From JBBQVZ01 sp038211015 (lineage in GTDB: Bacteria; Actinomycetota; UBA4738; HRBIN12), in the NCBI GenBank assembly GCA_038211015.1, contig JBBQVZ010000119.1, positions 1 through 10,541 on the forward strand: 10,541 nt of DNA, read 5' to 3'. Numbering within the stretch: the stretch's first letter is position 1; each line of letters opens with the position of its first letter. The notes beneath the pieces were generated by a model, which was not told the origin of the DNA, did no database searches, and saw only the letters and a list, made by a program, of their open reading frames with translations. Shown piece after piece: positions 6,701-10,541 of this stretch. The translations under genes were made by a program, and so were the position numbers.

Positions 6701-9700
6701 GCGCATCGAAACACCAGGCACGTCAGGCCACGTTTCGTCAGGCCCGGCGTAGTACTTTGTGGCCGTCGGGGCGCCGTCGCTTGCGCCGAGTGGCCCCGAC
6801 AGGCGATCCTCCCGGGTACGGCGGTAGAAGCCATCATACCGAAACGTCTCGGTGGTCCCACCCGGGGCAACGAAAGCGCGGACTGCGCCGGATGCAATGT
6901 CGTGCACCACGTGGCTCTCATGCCCCGCGGCGTTGATCGTTCCGACGGGATGGACGCCTTCTGCATCCCATTGTGTCGTCGTCACGCGTGCCAGCCCCAG
7001 GGCGCCCTGCGACGTGGTCTGAAAAACGTTCCCGCGGCCGTCACGCTGGATGCTGGTAGACAGTACGAGCTCAGCATTTCCTGGATGCGCGACCACAGAC
7101 TCGGCGAGGCCCGTGTTTGCGTCATAGACGAATTCGGTGATGCGAACCCTGCAGTCACCGTAGTAGCCACAGCTTTCCAGCCGGGTCCGACCCACCTGGC
7201 CGAGCAACCACTCGTCGGTGTCATGAACGACGTTGAAGGCTTTCAGCTCGATTCGCTCCCCCAGAAACGTATCATCTACGGCGGAGAGAACAGTCCCGAG
7301 TTCATCTCGCTCCTCCGTCCGCGACTGCTCTGCATAGGGAGCGAGTCCGTCGAGTTGAGAGCTTGTCCACGTCGTGACCGAGCCGGCCGGCTCCGAGTAG
7401 CGTCGAACGCGCAGCTCATTCGCGTATGTGAGGACCGTGTCCTTGTCAACGAGGGGCGTCGCAACCCGCGCGTAAGTCCAGCTGGTCCGCTCGATCTCGG
7501 CTGCTTCGACCCCGGGCGAACCGGGCGCTCCCGTGTGGGCGGCCACGATGCGTTCGAGGGGGCGCCCAACGGCAGGATACTCGTCGATCGCAGCGTCGTA
7601 CCCGACGGAGTACCGCGTCCATACCGAGCTTCGGACACGCTTCTGGGTCGCCCTGACCTCCTCGAAGCCGAGCAGCCCGCGTCCGCGGCGATCCACCACC
7701 GCGCCTGAATACTCGAACGACGTGCATTCGTCGGGGCCACCGAAGATCCCGCCATCGGGGTAACCTTCCGTCTGAACCTCGATACACATTCTTCGCACAA
7801 CCCACGGAGCCCCCCACAACGGAACGCGCGGCCCAGACACAGCGAACTGCGAACTTGCGTCCACGGTATCGTACTGAAAGCTTGTCCTCCGGCCGAGACC
7901 ATCGATGATGCCGACGACGTGCTCTCCCTCGCTCGCAATGCCCGGGGAATGGAGGTTCGCGACAGTCAGCCAGTCGTCTCCTGCATCCTCGATGAATCCG
8001 ACGAAAAGGAGCCCGAGACGACCAAGACCGTCCGAGAAGTTGAAGGTGCGAACGCGCGCTCCGACCTCGAGGTCAGCGACCCAGCTCGCGTCACTGGAGT
8101 AGGCCGGCCATCCGTCGGGCAAAGCTGTGCCGCGGGACGCAAAAGTTCCGTCACCTCGAGAAGCCAAGAGAGTCCATCCGCCCCCGACCCCGGATGACGG
8201 AAGTACGAGGTCCATCAGCCCGTCATCCGTAACGTCCATCGTCTGGCTCCCAACGAAGTTGAGCCAGAAGTTCGCGTGCGCGATGCCGTCGAATTCGTGA
8301 ATGACGCCGCCGTCGACGTACCCCTCGCCGGTGTTCTGCCACAGCCGAATCACAGCGTCTCGATGGTCGGCCACGTCGTCATTGCAGATGTGGGCTGAAG
8401 CCCACGATTTCCCGTCGACGCCGTCGAGAGTTTCCCGAAGGTCATCGACGATTGCAGCCTGCTGAGCAGCACCATCACCTGCCGCAAGCTCGAACCGAAG
8501 AATATCGCTCAGACCATCCCCGTTGACATCGATTCGGTGGTCATGGCCGAGACCCGCACCGTACACGGGAAGACCTACCATGTCATGAGCGACCCCGTTG
8601 CGACATCTACGGTCGTGCCATCTCTGATAGCGATCTCGGGGCAGCAGAGAAGGGGACAGGTTTGCGACGCCGCTCCGAAGATCGAAGTCGAGCCGCGAGT
8701 ATGCCGTGCGCAGACTGTCGTCTACGGGCGTCCCGTCGGTGTCGTATGCAGGCACCACCAGGAGGCGTTGAGCCCCCGTGGCAGTCGGCTCAATGGACAC
8801 TTCGTCGTGGACTGAGCACGCGATGTCAGTCGCATGAAATGTAAACGGAATCTGCTCCCCGACCCCGTCGCTTCCAGCCCTCATCAGCACCCAATGGCTG
8901 TCCACTGCGGAATCACCTCGACAGATCCACGCGTCCGTGGCGAGGTCGGCGTCGTGATCGACAGGAACCATCAAGTAGGTTCGCTCTCCGGACGGATCCG
9001 GCACATCGACACTAGTCACATCGATAGTCTGAGGACTCGCTCCGAGCGGGGTGCTCTGCCCGTAGGACATGAAGAACCCCTGCCCATACAAGTAGCCATC
9101 CGCATCGAGGTCAACGGCCTGGCCGTAGGGTGTCCTCGGTGTGAGCACATCCGAAAGGCGGTCGCCGTTTCCGTTCACCACTGCCGCCGTCAAAGCCGGC
9201 TGAACCCGTGCGAGCTGCGAGAGAATCGGAAGGCCGGGTCCGGGTCCCGGGTACGGAATTCCTGGCGAGGACTCGATTTGCTCATCGAGATAGTCCGGTA
9301 GCGCCGGCGGCGACGGGATCGGCAGGTCGAATGCGAAGTCCAGATCGTAGAACGGACGCCAGAACATCGTCGGCGCAAGCCCGGTGCTCTCACGCCGAAG
9401 GAGAAGCTCATGATGCAGGTCGCCGTCCATGTCGGTGACCATCGCACCGCGCATAGCCACCAGCATCTCGCCGATCGCCTCGAGGTTGAGGCCGTATGCA
9501 ACATCTCCGTCGAAGTCCCAAATGCCGTGGCCCCACGTCTCGTCGGCGGGTTCTCCCCACTCGAACACCGTGGCTGGCATGCACTTACTCGCAGCGTCAC
9601 ACATCCGAAGGGTCGCAAGGTGGCTGCGTTCCGCGTCCCCAGCGATCTCGTACGCGAGCCGATAGCTCCGGACCACGACCCCTGCTGGTCCTTTTGCGGT

Positions 9701-10541
9701 GATCCGCGAAAGGCGAGTGTTGATACGTTGACGTGCGCCGAACCACCAAGTATCAAGCTCGTCCGGCCGCGCTTCGTAGTCGAACGTGAGTTCTCGTCGT
9801 GTGTTCGCAATCCCGATTCCGCCGTAGCGTATCGTACGGAGACGCAGCTCCCCGGGGCCCGTTGGCAACGGCTGCGGAAGATCGTATGCGTAGTCGATCG
9901 TGTTGTTGAATCTGTCGATTTGCTTCAGGATCCCCCATACGTAGGGCTGCGCGAAGGATGCATTCGGGCCTCGCCATTGCGTTGCGGCCGCAGTGCCGAA
10001 GTGGAGAATGCTTCCATCCGCGTAGAATGCCTCAAACCAACTATTGATACTGGACGCGTGCCGGCGCTGAGTGATGCGAACGGTAGGATCATTCGCGAGC
10101 CGATATTGCGCTCCGTCTCTGCCTTGAGTGCCGCCCTCGAGCACGAGTCGATCGCCACCCAAGCAGAGCGCATCGCTGTTCGTCCACAGGATTCCTCCAG
10201 CAGCTTCGTCGTCGATGATGGTTCGAACGCAACGACGGATCGTCGGCAGGCCGCTCAGCGCGAAACCCACGCCCAGCGACCCGTTCCCGCGTTCACTCCC
10301 GTAGACGATGGAAAGCTCCGGCGTCATCCCGGCAACACCGGGCGCGGGGTCAATCGGCAGGTTCCAGGTTGCGGTTCCTCGACTTCCGACATCAGCGATG
10401 CCAGGCAAAGTTCCGACCTCTGTCGACGGGTCCAGTACAAACGGCTGACTTCGCAGGACCGCTACATCTTGCGCGATCTGGTCGGGTTCCGGCGCCGCAT
10501 CTCGCCAGACCACGTCGGCCCCTTCCGGTTCGACGTCCGCC
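3776..10541 (-). CDS. Giant SpvB / FG-GAP / RHS-repeat toxin-delivery protein (TcB-TcC-like), 5' end outside window
   Basis: The frame is open from the window edge to a TAG at 3776-3778. The GTG at 10513 has nine open codons before it, so the true start and any export signal lie outside. Numbering from that GTG (2,245 residues): an SpvB-type domain at about 34-320 (TLPGIADVGSRGTATWNLPI; GVGFALSGLPTIRRC); FG-GAP/VCBS-like Asp-Gly repeats at about 355-770 (TDMDGDLHHEL at 360-370, IDVNGDGLSDIL, MDVTDDGLMDLVL); a TcdB-middle-like part with DRRGRGLLGFEEV near 940; YD/RHS repeats at about 1040-1900 (YEYDESGRLRSEVD, YDAYGRTRFEH); and the RHS-associated core YDPRVARFTSADPI (1918-1931) ending at DPSGW (1956-1960). 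A 285-residue variable tip follows. In TcB/TcC and RHS proteins this architecture forms a hollow shell that holds an autocleaved C-terminal toxin. SpvB and RHS parts on one chain resemble a TcB-TcC fusion; no TcA, VgrG or PAAR gene is visible, so the export route is unknown. Confidence 0.92.
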   Translation of the reverse strand, partial: ADVEPEGADVVWRDAAPEPDQIAQDVAVLRSQPFVLDPSTEVGTLPGIADVGSRGTATWNLPIDPAPGVAGMTPELSIVYGSERGNGSLGVGFALSGLPTIRRCVRTIIDDEAAGGILWTNSDALCLGGDRLVLEGGTQGRDGAQYRLANDPTVRITQRRHASSINSWFEAFYADGSILHFGTAAATQWRGPNASFAQPYVWGILKQIDRFNNTIDYAYDLPQPLPTGPGELRLRTIRYGGIGIANTRRELTFDYEARPDELDTWWFGARQRINTRLSRITAKGPAGVVVRSYRLAYEIAGDAERSHLATLRMCDAASKCMPATVFEWGEPADETWGHGIWDFDGDVAYGLNLEAIGEMLVAMRGAMVTDMDGDLHHELLLRRESTGLAPTMFWRPFYDLDFAFDLPIPSPPALPDYLDEQIESSPGIPYPGPGPGLPILSQLARVQPALTAAVVNGNGDRLSDVLTPRTPYGQAVDLDADGYLYGQGFFMSYGQSTPLGASPQTIDVTSVDVPDPSGERTYLMVPVDHDADLATDAWICRGDSAVDSHWVLMRAGSDGVGEQIPFTFHATDIACSVHDEVSIEPTATGAQRLLVVPAYDTDGTPVDDSLRTAYSRLDFDLRSGVANLSPSLLPRDRYQRWHDRRCRNGVAHDMVGLPVYGAGLGHDHRIDVNGDGLSDILRFELAAGDGAAQQAAIVDDLRETLDGVDGKSWASAHICNDDVADHRDAVIRLWQNTGEGYVDGGVIHEFDGIAHANFWLNFVGSQTMDVTDDGLMDLVLPSSGVGGGWTLLASRGDGTFASRGTALPDGWPAYSSDASWVADLEVGARVRTFNFSDGLGRLGLLFVGFIEDAGDDWLTVANLHSPGIASEGEHVVGIIDGLGRRTSFQYDTVDASSQFAVSGPRVPLWGAPWVVRRMCIEVQTEGYPDGGIFGGPDECTSFEYSGAVVDRRGRGLLGFEEVRATQKRVRSSVWTRYSVGYDAAIDEYPAVGRPLERIVAAHTGAPGSPGVEAAEIERTSWTYARVATPLVDKDTVLTYANELRVRRYSEPAGSVTTWTSSQLDGLAPYAEQSRTEERDELGTVLSAVDDTFLGERIELKAFNVVHDTDEWLLGQVGRTRLESCGYYGDCRVRITEFVYDANTGLAESVVAHPGNAELVLSTSIQRDGRGNVFQTTSQGALGLARVTTTQWDAEGVHPVGTINAAGHESHVVHDIASGAVRAFVAPGGTTETFRYDGFYRRTREDRLSGPLGASDGAPTATKYYAGPDETWPDVPGVSMRIETMQTAGQKVVTHFNRVGQPVLQVWRGALEIPEAILPTIGPGADVYRRTRYDVHGEVMERSVPQWVGSEPAGWERSERDDAGRFRRGTAPDGAVLSQASYAHQSGVPASTIVTTADNGGRESRTEFDSNGRVLQSVDPNGAAVCFVVGAFGKVVSSWRNCAPGSAGPQPVTIYEYDESGRLRSEVDSGWGTKSFSYNAFGDLVEIVDGNGDATTLDVDDLGRVIFRQDTDGLAMFVWDTERPGFPTSETSPDGVITSRSYDAYGRTRFEHTVVPSSSGPDDYVFEQVWGPGDQLLELGYPAVDGESSFRVRMQYDATGRMRAVRNVVGDALLWAWRSADPSDHVLTESRFGGAKTIRQWEPRRGWPLRVDTVSAVTLQRLAYSWRADGELEWREDQQLGQREEFRYEDARRLTGAQVFQVTGSVNTLRKDQSVTYDALGNILSKSDASKTGSAAAYSYDADGKLLSVGAELVFHDGQGNVLSHGARSLTYTALDKVRTALSGATSLSFTYDSAGNRARRTAGAIQTVSIGSLYERRLDGGVSTALSYHVMAGGAPVARVERVKNGGVWSTTTYAMHGDALGSTSVLSNVFGGVFRRLSHDAWGAARKAAEWWVPATEAETASVGLGFTGHRARLDVDLIDMRGRMYDPRVARFTSADPILVAPSDPQSWNRYSYVGNRPLLFTDPSGWKRSPFIDQQVLDDPAGFALDGAQYGDEGLVVQYTVISGAYEGDGVAAAVAWRDAGGGIWGLGPTPGFVGVHARGVGNGWVRVQLKGMGAEYMHVSGFSVKADAMDAYRRNYYARMYATRRGEVIDNLIALGRGFDVAATYGLMLADFHPLGRAVNLGIAVGDAIVSEDPEATSDLLMSALPGPLKMTGMGSGRLDPSRAGHTASEHGTFHVDPRGNVLATPVGGGVSGSPDGRFLQVRDASGALTGARIDGRHKPAGHPDPRAQVTHAHVPGVTNSDGTPWLQVR
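3779..4063 (-). other. C-terminal polymorphic-toxin domain of the RHS protein, tentatively type 24 (predicted RNase)
   Basis: The last 95 residues (2151-2245) carry a compact His/Asp/Arg-rich pattern: SPDGRFLQVRDASG, ARIDGRHKP (His2213), HPDPRAQ (His2218, Asp2220, Arg2222), THAHVPGVTN (His2227, His2229), then DGTPWLQVR at the end. From memory this matches a tip family found on many unrelated RHS and contact-dependent proteins and annotated as polymorphic toxin type 24 (Ntox24), predicted to be an RNase; the match is unchecked. Clustered His, Asp and Arg fit a metal-independent nuclease. The adjacent small gene would be its antidote. Confidence 0.6.
4634..4762 (-). other. RHS-associated core end and probable autocleavage region
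   Basis: These codons (residues 1918-1960 of the RHS protein as numbered here) contain YDPRVARFTSADPI, the NRYSYVGNRPLLF segment and DPSGW. This is the conserved border after which RHS and TcC proteins switch to a variable toxin. Known family members cleave themselves near this border using aspartates of the core. Asp residues are present, but the exact catalytic pair cannot be assigned by eye. Confidence 0.8.

Noticed and set aside
6392..7708. 438-residue plus-strand frame within the RHS gene
   Set aside because: Antisense shadow of the RHS repeats. The minus frame is continuous and carries the family motifs.
1..10541. CRISPR array, tRNA or rRNA genes, transposase or integrase, attachment sites
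   Set aside because: I saw no regular direct repeats with spacers, no cloverleaf or rRNA signatures, and no mobile-element protein motifs on either strand.

Overview
The window looks like chromosomal DNA from a GC-rich, delta-proteobacterium-like genome, most likely a myxobacterium (Myxococcota). Three things point there: a long sigma-70-family factor of the type I associate with Myxococcales, overlapping a Ser/Thr protein kinase gene; very high GC with strong GC3 in the left third; and a giant single-chain SpvB/FG-GAP/RHS protein. The assignment is an inference; no rRNA or marker gene is present. All six genes that I accept lie on the minus strand, so transcription runs from right to left.

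Layout in transcription order. (1) 10541-3776: the 5'-truncated gene of a protein of more than 2,250 residues built like a fused insecticidal-toxin TcB/TcC shell. It has an SpvB domain, FG-GAP/VCBS-like repeats, a TcdB-middle-like region, RHS/YD repeats and an RHS-associated core ending at DPSG, followed by a variable C-terminal tip. The last ~95 residues resemble a polymorphic-toxin (probable RNase) domain. (2) 3741-3508: a 77-residue acidic SH3-like protein, 34 bp downstream with a perfect AAGGAG ribosome site; by position and type it is the best immunity-protein candidate. (3) 3310-2225: a probable secreted lipoprotein of unknown function starting at TTG. (4) About 250 bp without a gene (1977-2224), holding two GC-rich stem-loops, a 14-bp palindrome and a G-quadruplex-type G-run. 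(5) 1976-1611: a short protein with a SAM-binding motif I (DPFCGHGT) but no DNA-methyltransferase catalytic motif. (6) 1558-665: the sigma factor, overlapping by ATGA with (7) 668-1: a kinase that carries an N-terminal zinc-finger (zf-HC2-like, HxxxCxxC) segment and runs off the left edge.

Functionally there are two units. The right two-thirds is a probable toxin-delivery/immunity module (RHS shell, toxin tip, immunity candidate, perhaps with the lipoprotein). The left end is a sigma factor/anti-sigma-kinase signalling pair, translationally coupled. Base composition differs visibly between them: sampled lines are about 80% GC at the left and 52-68% in the RHS and immunity region. This fits recent acquisition or different selection on the toxin module.
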